From contig CATNEN010000038.1 of the NCBI GenBank assembly GCA_950097015.1, forward strand, positions 4,943,001 to 5,007,000: DNA of 64,000 bases, read 5' to 3'. The position numbers and the translations under genes are program-made. This document shows positions 41,098 to 51,536 of this stretch, piece after piece. Each line of letters opens with the position of its first letter. Position 1 is the first letter of the stretch. The notes beneath the pieces were generated by a model. It worked only from the letters and a program-made list of their open reading frames with translations, was not told the DNA's origin and did no database searches. Source of the DNA: Macrostomum hystrix. Taxonomy: Eukaryota; Platyhelminthes; Macrostomidae.

Positions 41098-41583
41098 ATG
41101 TGGACTGCCTTGTCTAACATGTGGACCACCTCGTCTAACAGGTTGACTGCCTCGTCTAACAGGTTGACTGCCTCGTCTAACAGGTTGACTGCCTCGTCTA
41201 ACAGGTTGACTGCCTTGTCTAACAGGTTGACTGCTTTGTCTAACAGGTTGACTGCCTTGTCTAACAGTGGACTGCCATCTCTAACATGTGGACCACCTCG
41301 TCTAACAGGTTGACTGCCTCGTCTAACAGGTTGACTGCCTCGTCTAACATGTTGACTGCCTTGTCTAACATGTGGACTGCCTTGTCCAACAGGTTGACTG
41401 CCTTGTCTAACAGGTTGACTGCCTTGTCTAACAGGTGGACTGCCTTGTCTAACATGTGGACTGCCTTGTCTAACAGGTTGACTGCCTTGTCTAACAGGTT
41501 GACTGCCTTGTCTAACAGGTGGACTGCCTTGTCTAACATGTGGACTGCCTTGTCTAACAGGTTGACTGCCTTGTCTAACAAGT
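41098..41583. repeat. 21-bp minisatellite, about 23 copies
   Basis: Units AGGTTGACTGCCTTGTCTAA plus C, with CTCGTC variants on the left and periodic GTGGAC or CATGTGG copies. The CTCGTC variants cluster to the left of about 41350, marking a history of block duplication. Open on both strands because 21 is a multiple of three. Confidence 0.95.
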
Positions 41584-42251
41584 AGGCTATTCTTTCTCGT
41601 AGCTCGGTTCTTAAAAGACTTCTTGTCTAACCGCTTAATCTAGTCGCAGGTCACATATATCCCAGGTATCTGTTTAAGGCTGCAGACAAGCGAAAGCAAA
41701 AATGGAGCAAATGCTATAGCGAAAAAGAATTAGAAAATGTTTATTTATAAACTCATCAGTACGAGCTACGTATTGTTTATTGTAGATAATAAACTGCCTA
41801 ATATTATAAGCAGACTTAAAATTTCTAATTTAACAGTTGGCTAAGCGAAACAAGCACGTGTGTGCGAATGTGCAAATAGGAAAGTTCTACTTGTACATAG
41901 CTTTTCAGCGCAGCAACCGATAATCAGCACATCGGACCTATGAACTTGACTCGACACTTTTTTATTGTCTAAAACGTTCTAGATTTAGATGTCCATGGAT
42001 GAACCTCTATTACTATAATTAATCTAAAACAGGAAATCAGAAAACAGCCGATTAAAAGATGCCAGAGAATAAAAAACTTGGGAGCGCGTAAAAGTTTTCG
42101 AAAGGATGTTTCGCATTGCTAAAACGGAGGCATGAAATATGAGAGATCTGTGACATAGGCAAGTAGGTATAGAGAGCAGCGACGGTTTGAGAAGAAGGAT
42201 CAGATGAAGAATAGTGCTAGCCACCAACTATGTAGATTGCTCGAGCAGGGA
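41584..42251. other. Intergenic spacer
   Basis: AT-rich, no recognisable gene. Confidence 0.4.
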
Positions 42252-42532
42252 ACAAAGACTCGGTGAGTCTGTGCTCCGCGGCTGTGACAAGAACTCGGTG
42301 AGTCTGTGCTCAGCGGCTGGGACACGAACTCGGTGAGTCAGTGCTCAGCGGCTGGGACACGAACTCGGTGAATCAGTGGTCAGCGGCTGGGACACGAACT
42401 CGGTGAGTCTGTGCTCAGCGGCTGGGACACGAACTCGGTGAGTCAGTGCTCAGCGGCTGGGACACGAACTCGGTGAGTCAGTGCTCAGCGGCTGGGACAC
42501 GAACTCTGCGAGTCAGTGGTCAGCGGCTGTGA
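42252..42532. repeat. 35-bp minisatellite overlapping a gene's 3' end, about 8 copies
   Basis: Units begin GAACTCGGTGAGTCAGTGCT and end CAGCGGCTGGGACAC. The rightmost copy overlaps the last codons and the stop of the small membrane-protein gene on the minus strand, so the remaining copies lie in its 3' UTR or flank. Confidence 0.95.
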
Positions 42533-42893
42533 GAGCAGCCGACTCCCCAGAGGTGGCAGCCGCGGCGGCTGCTGGCTCGGCGCGGCTCATCGACAGCGAC
42601 CTGGCGGCCTTCTTGGCCGGCGATTCCGTGGCGTAGCTGCGGCCCATTCGCTGGGTGCCGGTGGCCATCATGTACACGGTGACCAGTACCCAGATGCCAC
42701 ACAGGATGGCGTACATTGTGACCAACGACAGGCCGCAGTGCAGGCCGATGTTGAACGGCTCCAGATCGTAGTGAATGTACACATCCGGGTTTTTCAAGCC
42801 GTCTTTTAGCGTAGCGGCCTGACAGACGCTGACGATGGACGACAGAGCCAGGACCGCAACTGCCAGAGACGACAAGACAGCTGCCAACGGCAT
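42513..42893 (-). CDS. Small type I membrane protein, 126 aa, single exon
   Basis: Residues 1-26 form a signal peptide (hydrophobic AAVLSSLAVAVLALSSIVSV, cleavage likely after CQA). A short extracellular segment of about 24 residues follows (LKDGLKNPDVYIHYDLEPFN). Residues about 51-77 are one membrane-spanning helix (SLVTMYAILCGIWVLVTVYM). The cytoplasmic tail is basic and then alanine-rich (PAKKAARSLSMSRAEPAAAA). I do not recognise a family. The last codons (for LTAADH) and the TGA lie in the first unit of a 35-bp minisatellite. The composition is GC-rich like the other exons, supporting a real gene. The start is the first ATG giving a signal peptide. Confidence 0.7.
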   Translation of the reverse strand: MPLAAVLSSLAVAVLALSSIVSVCQAATLKDGLKNPDVYIHYDLEPFNIGLHCGLSLVTMYAILCGIWVLVTVYMMATGTQRMGRSYATESPAKKAARSLSMSRAEPAAAAAATSGESAALTAADH

Positions 42894-43589
42894 AGTGATT
42901 AATCCTTCAAGGCAAGGCTAGGCCGGGCTACTTTCTGTTAGTTCTGCATTCATCCAGCTGGCTGGAACTGCTATTTAGCCGCCCTGAGCTGCCAGGTCAG
43001 GTTTGAACTAGTTTGCAGGGCCAATAACCGACCAATGTGAGTCAGGGGGAGGCTGGGGGAGAGAGGAAGAGGGAGGGAACAGATGTGAGAACAGCGATAG
43101 TTCTCACCGGGACAAAGGGGAGCATTGTGAGGCTGAGATAAAGTAGGAAGCTGGATACCGCACATTGGGAGTGGGGGGGCTGGACAAAGAAGGGCGGGGT
43201 AGAAGAGAGTGACAAGGTGGGGAAAATTATAGTATGAGCATAGCTGCTCAATACTCGACTGAGCTCATAAGGAGGGAGGGCCTACAATGAATACAGGATA
43301 CGCCCCCTTCTCCGGTTGGTGAAGGCCGTTCACAAGATGAAGAATGAAGCTGAGGCCAGGTGGGCTGATGTCTCAAAAAGGTGCAAGTTGGGAAAAATTA
43401 AAGAAAAAACATCGATGAGCCGCATTGAAAGCGAACGAAATTGATCCTTCGACAGAATTTGTGAAAGCAACTCACCTGGCCATTGAGATAATTCAGTGAA
43501 AAATCTCCTTTTATTATCCTGTTTATTGATTGATTAATAAAGATCTTACAGATCGAACAGAACTTCGTCTTAATTGATTTTCTCAGAAA
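42894..43589. other. Upstream region of the small membrane-protein gene
   Basis: This contains the presumed promoter, with a purine-rich patch at 43040-43085. No coding exon or named motif found. Confidence 0.35.
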
Positions 43590-44107
43590 CTTCAGACGAT
43601 TCTCAGTAACTTCAGGCAGTTCACAGTAACTTCAGGCGATTCTCAGTAACTTCAGGCGATTCTCAGTAACTTCAGTCGATTTTCATTAACTTCAGGCAGC
43701 TCTCGGTAACTTCAGGCGATTCTCAGTAACTTCAGGTGATTCTTGGTAACTTCAGGCGATTCTCAGTAACTTCAGGTGATTCTTGGTAACTTCAGGCGAT
43801 TCTCAGTAACTTCAGGCGATTCTCAGTAACTTCAGGCAGCTCACAGTAACTTCAGGCGATTCTCAGTAACTTCAGGCGATTCTCAGTAACTCCAGGCAGC
43901 TCACAGTAACTTCAGGCAGTTCTCAGTAACTTCAGGCAGTTCTCAGTAACTTCAGGCAGTTCTCAGTAACTTTTGGCAGTTCTCAGTAACTTCAGGTGTT
44001 TCTCAGCTACTTCATGTGATTCTTGGTAACTTCAGGCGATTCTCAATAACTTCAGGCGATTCTCAATAACTTCAGGCAATTCTCGATAACTTTAGGCGAT
44101 TCTCAGG
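43590..44107. repeat. 20-bp minisatellite, about 26 copies
   Basis: Units TTCAGGCGATTCTCAGTAAC, with GGCAGTTC, GGCAGCTC and TCTTGGTAAC variants. Confidence 0.95.
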
Positions 44108-44640
44108 CAATTGTAAAAGCTTAAATCAGCATAAGCAAACGTGCTCTACTGTAAGTAGGATATGGGAGATATTTGGTAGGATCTAAACTATGAAAAGAAC
44201 TTACTTCAATAGAATTTTTCCAATCAGCTATCAGTTTGATGCTGCTAATTGCTTTGCCCTCTGATTACTTGGGGCTGCACGGGACTGCCTGCAAGCACAA
44301 ATATTGGCAAATGCCCGCAATTGAGAACATGCTCACACGAACAAAGTACAGAACTGGCAACCCGGGCTCTAATTGGCTCTAATTGGTGGAATTACCTGAC
44401 AATTAAATGTTGCACGGATTGTTAAAAATCATTGAAGCAGCTTTCGAACGCATGGAAATAAAATTGTGAAAATAACGCTGAACTCGACCTACTTATTTGG
44501 AAATATTTTAAATTTCGTAAAAGTATGTACTGTGAAATTATGCAACTAAAATTTCATCATATAATTGTTGTCACAGCGGTGATGTACTCTTCCTAAAGTT
44601 AATTAATAATAGTTATGTACTACACCTGCCTAGATAAGGA
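44108..44640. other. Intergenic spacer
   Basis: No recognisable gene; AT-rich. Confidence 0.4.
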
Positions 44641-45150
44641 CAGATGTGCAGCCGACAGCACAGCAGCAGCTATTGCGCGGCGCATTTTGAGGCTGTGTAC
44701 AGCTGTTCAGTCCATGGACTGGGGGAACGCCACAAGCACACTCAATTACACCAGCTAAATATATCTGCAGGCTGCAGGCAATGGCTCATCATTTTGTGAC
44801 ACGAGACCCGCAGCCAGCGAGGAGGCAATTCTGCCCATTCCGCTGACTCCTGAGCACACACGCACCCAGATAGCGTACGCAAGCACACACTCACATCGCA
44901 CAGGCGTGTACATCTGCACTGACTTTCTCATCGTCAGGCAGATCTTTCTATGCCGTGGAGGTTGGCCCTCAAGGGCGTAAGTTGCACGACAAGCCCCCGA
45001 GCCTTCTCGTTGCGGCTGCGCCTCAAATTAATCGAGTGGCCTCGCTGCGGAATCGAACTCAGGGACCTCGGCGCGAGAGGCAAACGCGTTAACGCTCTGC
45101 CACTGCCCCCTATTACCCCAGCTAATGCAGAAATAGAGCATCCACAGCAG
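44641..45150 (-). mobile_element. SINE-2 copy interrupted by a SINE-1
   Basis: SINE-2 sequence (GTGCAGCCGACAGCACAGC, then GTACAGCTGTTCAGTCCATG) runs to ATTACACCAGCTAA at about 44754. It resumes at about 45112 with ATTACCCCAGCTAATGC, so a 14-bp duplication, 13 of 14 identical, flanks a complete SINE-1. The tRNA-like head of SINE-2 is not evident to the right of the insertion. Confidence 0.7.
44770..45112 (-). mobile_element. SINE-1, near full length, inserted in SINE-2
   Basis: Read on the minus strand: head GGCAGTGGCAGAGCGTTAAC, B box GAGTTCGATTCCGCAGCGAG, body GGGGCTTGTCGTGCAACTTA, hairpin region, and the tail near TGCCTGCAGCCTGC. It is the best-preserved head and tail pair in the window. 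Confidence 0.9.
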
Positions 45151-45861
45151 ACCATTACATAATCGCACAGTGTGGGGCCATCGTTTCTTCACCCTCAAGC
45201 GCGACTTGAAATCATGAAGCCACATGAGGGCACATGCTGCCAGTGCAACGTCAGCGGCAACTGAAACAGCGAGAGCCGCTTCATTTCGCATATCTCTTGG
45301 CTAAGCGCTGATAGACCCCGGCTTGTTTACGGCCCATTAGAGCCGCAGTACGAGTAGTTTTATCCCCATGGGGGTGGGGGAGAACTCCCGAACTGGGCAG
45401 GCTTCATATTCTCCGACCCGCCTCTCATTATGAGCTTCTCGGATGACACATTCGAAACTTATTGAGGAAGGCGAACGGGTGGGCTAAAATAATCCCCTTT
45501 AGCACAGGCTTGTGGAACGGGAACTGTGAATATTGAGACTCAGTATTCAGGTGTCTTTATCAGCATTTCAGCTCGTTGCCTAGCAGACTGATTCTGAGTC
45601 GCAAATCTCACGCCTCGACTGATTTGAAAAGCCATTAGCCATCTATGAACATTGTTTGCGCAATGGGCTGCAAATTAGCACCCGTGAGCTGTGTTCGAAT
45701 CTCTAAGGCGGATCTGGGAACAAAGGCGAGAGGAAGGCGCTGAGTTTGAGCCACAACAACAGCAATTACCGCCTACAATCCTGCGATAATCAGCTAATTA
45801 AATTGCAATTTTCTATGCCATCGAGCTAGTCTGATTTTGATTTGTCACTCGATTGACTCGA
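45151..45861. other. Intergenic spacer
   Basis: GC content is mixed. Short GC-rich patches near 45300-45440 do not give a convincing exon. No RNA gene seen. Confidence 0.35.
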
Positions 45862-46125
45862 TTCCTCAGACGCAGAGAGAAGGCTTGGGGGCTTGTCGTG
45901 CAATTTACGCCCTTGAGGACCAACCTACAAGGCACAGTGGGAGTGTACACTGCCTGACGTTGAGAAATTCAGGGCCGATGTACACACCTGTGTGCCTGCG
46001 TACAGTATCTGTGTGCTTGTGTGCTCAGGAGTCAGGGGACTGGGCAGAATTGCCTCCTCGCTGGCTGCGGGTCAAGTGTCATCAAATTATGCGCCATTGC
46101 CCATAAGCCTCCTGCAAATATAGTT
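45862..46125 (+). mobile_element. SINE-1, 5'-truncated
   Basis: It starts inside the body (GCAGAGAGAAGGCTTGGGGG), then GGACCAACCTACAAGGCACA, hairpin with AAATTCAGGGCCGATGTACA, and the tail GCCCATAAGCCTCCTGCAAA. The tRNA-like head is missing. Confidence 0.85.
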
Positions 46126-46737
46126 TTTTTGTAGCCTGTAGACTGATTGGGCCTGAAACTATTCCAAAACTATTTTCTAAGCTAATTTTCAAACTTCTGT
46201 CGTCTAGAAAAGTTCCATTCGGTTCCTATCTAAGTTTGCCACCCACGTTGCTAACCCACATCATCTAGAAGCAGCTGAAACACTGGCAAATAGACCCCAC
46301 AAAACCGAAAACAATGCCGACAAAAAGCTGATTAAAGCACACACGCACACACACACACACACACACACACGGGCCGCTACCAGAGCAAATAAGATATCTC
46401 GCGTTCTCGAGCTGGACAGACAAACAATTGGGAAGTTGATTGAAGTGGTTCAGACTCGCTTCCGCTGCCTCTCAGCTCCGGGGATGTGGTGGTACTCAGA
46501 TGGCTGTGCTCATGTGAGCACAGATCTAATGGTTCACCGATAGTCAAATTGGTTAGCTCTGAGATTCTGGGATATTGTGTGCTCAACTTAATATTTGGGA
46601 TTCTCGAAGTTTTCGATGGCCAACTGTGTTTAATCAGCGACGAATTGAGAAGGGGCAGATCAGCTTTATGGGACAATTTTGGATATTTCTTCGAACATTT
46701 CTGGACTCATGCCTCCTCATTTCAAATGTTTATTACA
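46126..46737. other. Spacer with a CA microsatellite
   Basis: A (CA)n run occupies about 46339-46371. No gene recognised. Confidence 0.6.
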
Positions 46738-49425
46738 ATCAAATCCCAATCCTGACAATCAAATCCCAATCCTGACAATCAAATCCCAATCCTGACATTC
46801 AAAACTTAATCCTGACCAATCAAATCCCAATCCTGACAATCGATTCCCAATCCTGACCAATAAAACCCAATCCTGACAATCAAATCCCAATCCTGACCAA
46901 TCAAATCCCAATCCTGACAATCAAATCCCAATCCTGACCAATCAAATCCCAATCCTGACAATCAAATCCCAATCCTGACCAATCAAATCCCAATCCTGAC
47001 AATCAAATCCCAATCATGACAATCAAATCCCAATCCTGACAATCAAATCCCAATCCTGACCAATCAAATCCCAATCCTGACCAATCAAATCCCAATCGTG
47101 ACATTCAAACCCAATCCTGACAATCAAATCCCAATCCTGACCAATCAAATCCCAATCCTGACAATCAAATCCCAATCCTGACCAATCAAATCCCTATCCT
47201 GACCAATCAAATCCCAATCGTGACATTCAAACCCAATCCTGACAATCAAATCCCAATCCTGACTGATCAAATCCCAATCCTGACCAATCAAATCCCAACT
47301 TCTGACCAATCAAATCCCAATCCTGACCAATCAAATCCCAATCCTGACAATCAAATCCCAATCCTGACAATCAAACCCCAATCCTGACAATCAAACCCAA
47401 TCCTGACAATCAAATCCCAATCCTGACAATCAAACCCAATCCTGACAATCAAATCCCAATCCTGACAATCAAATCCCAATCCTGACATTCAAACCCAATC
47501 CTGACCAATCAAACCCAATCCTGACCAATCAAACCCAATCCTGACATTCAAACCCAATCCTGACCAATCAAACCCAATCCTGACCAATCAAACACAATCC
47601 TGACAATCAAATCCCAATCCTGACAATCAAACCCAATCCAGACAATCAAATCCCAATCCTGACAATCAAACCCAATCCTGACAATCAAATCCCAATCCTG
47701 ACCAATCAAACCCAATCCTGACCAATCAAACCCAATCCTGACAATCAAATCCCAATCCTGACAATCAAACCCAATCCTGACAATCAAATCCCAATCCTGA
47801 CAATCAAACCCAATCCTGACCAATCAAACCCAATCCTGACCAATCAAACCCAATCCTGACAATCAAATCCCAATCCTGACAATCAAACCCAATCCTGACA
47901 ATCAAATCCCAATCCTGACCAATCAAACCCAATCCTGACCAATCAAACCCAATCCTGACAATCAAATCCCAATCCTGACAATCAAACCCAATCCTGACAA
48001 TCAAATCCCAATCCTGACAATCAAACCCAATCCTGACAATCAAACCCAATCCTGACCAATCAAACCCAATCCTGACAATCAAATCCCAATCCTGACAATC
48101 AAATCCCAATCCTGACAATCAAATCCCAATCCTGACAATCAAACCCAATCCAGACAATCAAATCCCAATCCTGACAATCAAACCCAATCCTGACAATCAA
48201 ATCCCAATCCTGACAATCAAATCCCAATCCTGACAATCAAATCCCAATCCTGACAATCAAATCCCAATCCTGACAATCAAATCCCAATCCTGACAATCAA
48301 ATCCCAATCCTGACAATCAAACCAAATCCTGACAATCAAATCCCAATCCTGACCAATCAAACCCAATCCTGACAATTGAATCCCAATCCTGACAATCAAA
48401 TCCCAATCCTGACAATCAAATCCCAATCCTGACAATCAAACCCAATCCTGACAATCAAATCCCAATCCTGACAATCAAATCCCAATCCTGACAATCAAAT
48501 CCCAATCCTGACAATCAAATCCCAATCCTGACAATCAAATCCCAATCCTGACAATCAAATCCCAATCCTGACAATCAAATCCCAATCCTGACAATCAAAC
48601 CCAATCCTGACAATCAAATCCCAATCCTGACAATCAAACCCAATCCTGACCAATTAAACCCAATCCTGACAATCAAATCCCAATCCTGACAATCAAATCC
48701 CAATCCTGACAATCAAATCCCAATCCTGACAATCAAATCCCAATCCTGACAATCAAATCACAATCCTGACATTCAAACCCAATCCTGACAATCGATTCCC
48801 AATCCTGACCAATCAAACCCAATCCTGACCAATCAAACCCAATCCTGACCAATCAAACCCAATCCTGACCAATCAAACCCAATCCTGACAATCAAACCCA
48901 ATCCTGACAATCAAACCCAATCCTGACAATCAAATCCCAATCCTGACAATCAAATCCCAATCCTGACAATCAAATCCCAATCCTGACCAATCAAACCCAA
49001 TCCTGACAATCAAATCCCAATCCTGACCAATCAAATCCCAATCCTGACCAATCAAATCCCAATCCTGACAATCAAATCCCAATCCTGACCAATCAAATCC
49101 CAATCCTGACCAATCAAACCCAATCCTGACAATCAAATCCCAATCCTGACAATCAAATCCCAATTCTGACCAATCAAATCCCTTTCCTGACCAATCAATC
49201 CCAATCCTGACAATCAAATCCCAATCCTGACCAATCAAATCGCAATCTTGACAATCGATTCCCAATCCTGACAATCAAATCCCAATCCTGACCAATCAAA
49301 TCCCAATCCTGACAATCAAATCCCAATCCTGACAATCAAATCCAAATCCTGACAATCAAATCCCAATCCTGATATTCAAATCCCGATCCTGACCAATCAA
49401 ATCCCAATCCTGAAAATGATTGCCA
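46738..49425. repeat. 2.7-kb minisatellite, 18-21-bp units, about 135 copies
   Basis: The largest array of the window. Base unit AATCAAATCCCAATCCTGAC, alternating with AATCAAACCCAATCCTGAC and versions with an extra C (GACCAATC). Longer composite blocks recur, for example a segment including CCAGACAATC at about 47637 and 48152, indicating segmental duplications inside the array. It has no link to a recognised gene. Confidence 0.95.
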
Positions 49426-50103
49426 ATCTTGGTTATCAATTTTCAATAGTTGCAATGTGATTTCTCATCAGAAATATTTGTTTCTAAGCAGTCAAATATG
49501 CATATAGTAAAAATTCATCTAATAGATTGTTTAATAACAAGTGAATACGAAATCCACAATATGCCCAAAAATGTCCAGTTGGATTAAAATCTTCTTGACT
49601 GAGCATGAACTGATTCCAGAACAGGATTTTGAAACGTTAACGTTTTCGTTCGTTCGTAATCTCAACCAGCTTGGATTTACTAAAATAATATATTTAAATG
49701 ATGTCAGATTTTAGTTTAAAGAGGCATAATAAAAAGCTGATAATGAGAACGGCTATGGATTATTCTAGCGATTGAGCAGTCGTTAATACCTGGCATTCAT
49801 CTGCCAGAAAGCATCACATTGAGCCGAGATTAAACTGCCAATGCAGCACAGATAATCGCATCAACCATCTGTAGCTTCAGTTTGGCAGCTGTGCTCACTG
49901 CCATTGCTGGTGTTCTTCTAATAGTAAACGCACTTTGTGTTATTAATCCATCCGCTGGGTCACTGTGGGGCGCGGCAGTCAAGCAATCACCGTAAACCCT
50001 TTCTAACTTCCAATCACAGAGCCTCACTAGTCACTACTCAGTTGGTGTTTATTGAAGGCTACGTGTGCTGGGAAATTAGTGACAAGTGATCGTGAGATAG
50101 AGG
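49426..50103. other. Intergenic spacer
   Basis: AT-rich with worn repeat sequence at the left edge. No gene recognised. Confidence 0.4.
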
Positions 50104-50725
50104 GGAGAGTTGGAGCCAGAGTGGGAGAGAGAGTGGGAGAGAGAGAGTGGGAGAGAGAGTGGGAGAGAGAGTGGGAGAGAGAGAGTGGGGGAAAGAGTGG
50201 GAGAGAGAGTGGGAGAGAGAGTGGGAGAGAGAGTGGGAGAGAGAGTGGGAGAGAGAGTGGGGGAGAGAGAGTGGGGGAGAGAGAGTGGGGAGAGAGAGTG
50301 GGAGAGAGAGAGTGGGGGAAAGAGTGGGAGAGAGAGTGAGGGAGAGAGTGGGGGAGAGAGAGTGGGGGAGAGAGTGGGAGAGAGAGTGGGAGAGAGAGTG
50401 GGGGAGAGAGAGTGGGGGAGAGAGTGGGGGAGAGAGAGTGGGGGAGAGAGAGTGGGGGAGAGAGTGGGAGAGAGAGTGGGAGAGAGAGTGGGGGAGAGAG
50501 AGTGGGGGAGAGAGTGGGGGAGAGAGAGAGTGGGGGAGAGAGAGTGGGGGAGAGAGTGGGGGAGAGAGAGAGTGGGGGAGAGAGAGTGGGGGAGAGAGTG
50601 GGGGAGAGAGAGAGTGGGGGAGAGAGAGTGGGGGAGAGAGAGTGGGGGAGAGAGAGTGGGGGGAGACAGAGTGGGGGAGAGAGAGTGAGGGAGAGAGGGA
50701 GAGAGAGCGGGAGAGAGGAGAGAGG
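50104..50725. repeat. Purine-only tract (GTGGGAGAGAGA-type repeats), about 620 bp
   Basis: The plus strand is built of GAGAGA and GTGGG or GTGGGGG blocks (12-14-bp units), nearly free of C and with T only in GTGGG. A shorter relative continues at about 50853-50930. Polypurine-polypyrimidine mirror-like sequence of this kind can adopt triplex (H-DNA) structure. Long ORFs on both strands are artefacts. Confidence 0.95.
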
Positions 50726-51536
50726 ACACTGCCCATTGAATTTCAAAAATTTAATGTTGGAATCGATTCCGATATGTATCGAAAAAATTGAAATCAGGAT
50801 TCGAACCAAGGCAACTCCAGACGCGTTTCGCTCTTATTGGAGCTCATTGGTTGGGGAGAGAGAGTTAGGGGAGAGAGTGGGGGAGAGAGAATTGGGGAGA
50901 GAGTTGGAGTGAGAGAGTGGGGTAGCGAGTCTAGCGAGTGCAACCAGATCTACGAGTGCAGTAGAGTTAAATAAAACAAAAAGCAGAAAATGACAATAAA
51001 ATAACCATGAATGCAAGCTTTAAAAATCTGTGGGTGCAAGGGGTAGCTGCAAGGCTCCACTTTAGCATGTAAGTGAATTTGATGCCTCTCAAAATGTATC
51101 GTGGCAATGGTTGGCAAGGCTATCATATTTTTTCCTCAATTTGAGAACACAAAGAGGTTAGGCGAGCGGGGGCTGTTCTGGCAGGCAGAGCTAGATTACT
51201 TTCCTTTTCAGGCGAGGACAATCACTTCTCATTGGTCCAGCCGTTCAGCCAATCATCGTTCGCCCACACAAAGAATTGAAAAGTGGCGAAATTTCACAGT
51301 ACTTTTTTTCTCGCTCGCCAACAAAAACGTCGTCACAGAGACGAAGGGACTCAGCGCTCAGACGCAGCCAGAGCCGCATTCAGTTCAAGCTCCTGGCCTT
51401 GCTACAGGTGGCTGCCGCTAATAAACAGAAAAATAGCGACAGGCTGACAGGAAAAGACAAAGTAAAAGGCGAGAGACGGGCGCCTTCGCATCTGTCCCAG
51501 AGTAGCGTGGGCGTTTACTTTTGTCTAGCCTTCACA
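50726..51536 (+). promoter_or_regulatory. Presumed promoter and 5' UTR region of the Ig-domain gene
   Basis: Sequence from about 51140 to the start codon at 51537 becomes more GC-rich, as expected for a promoter or 5' UTR. I cannot place a transcription start or any specific site. Confidence 0.25.

Noticed and set aside
50027-50809. Long leucine/serine/proline or glutamate/glycine/arginine ORFs on both strands
   Set aside because: They are artefacts of the GTGGGAGAGAGA tract, which is open in nearly all frames.
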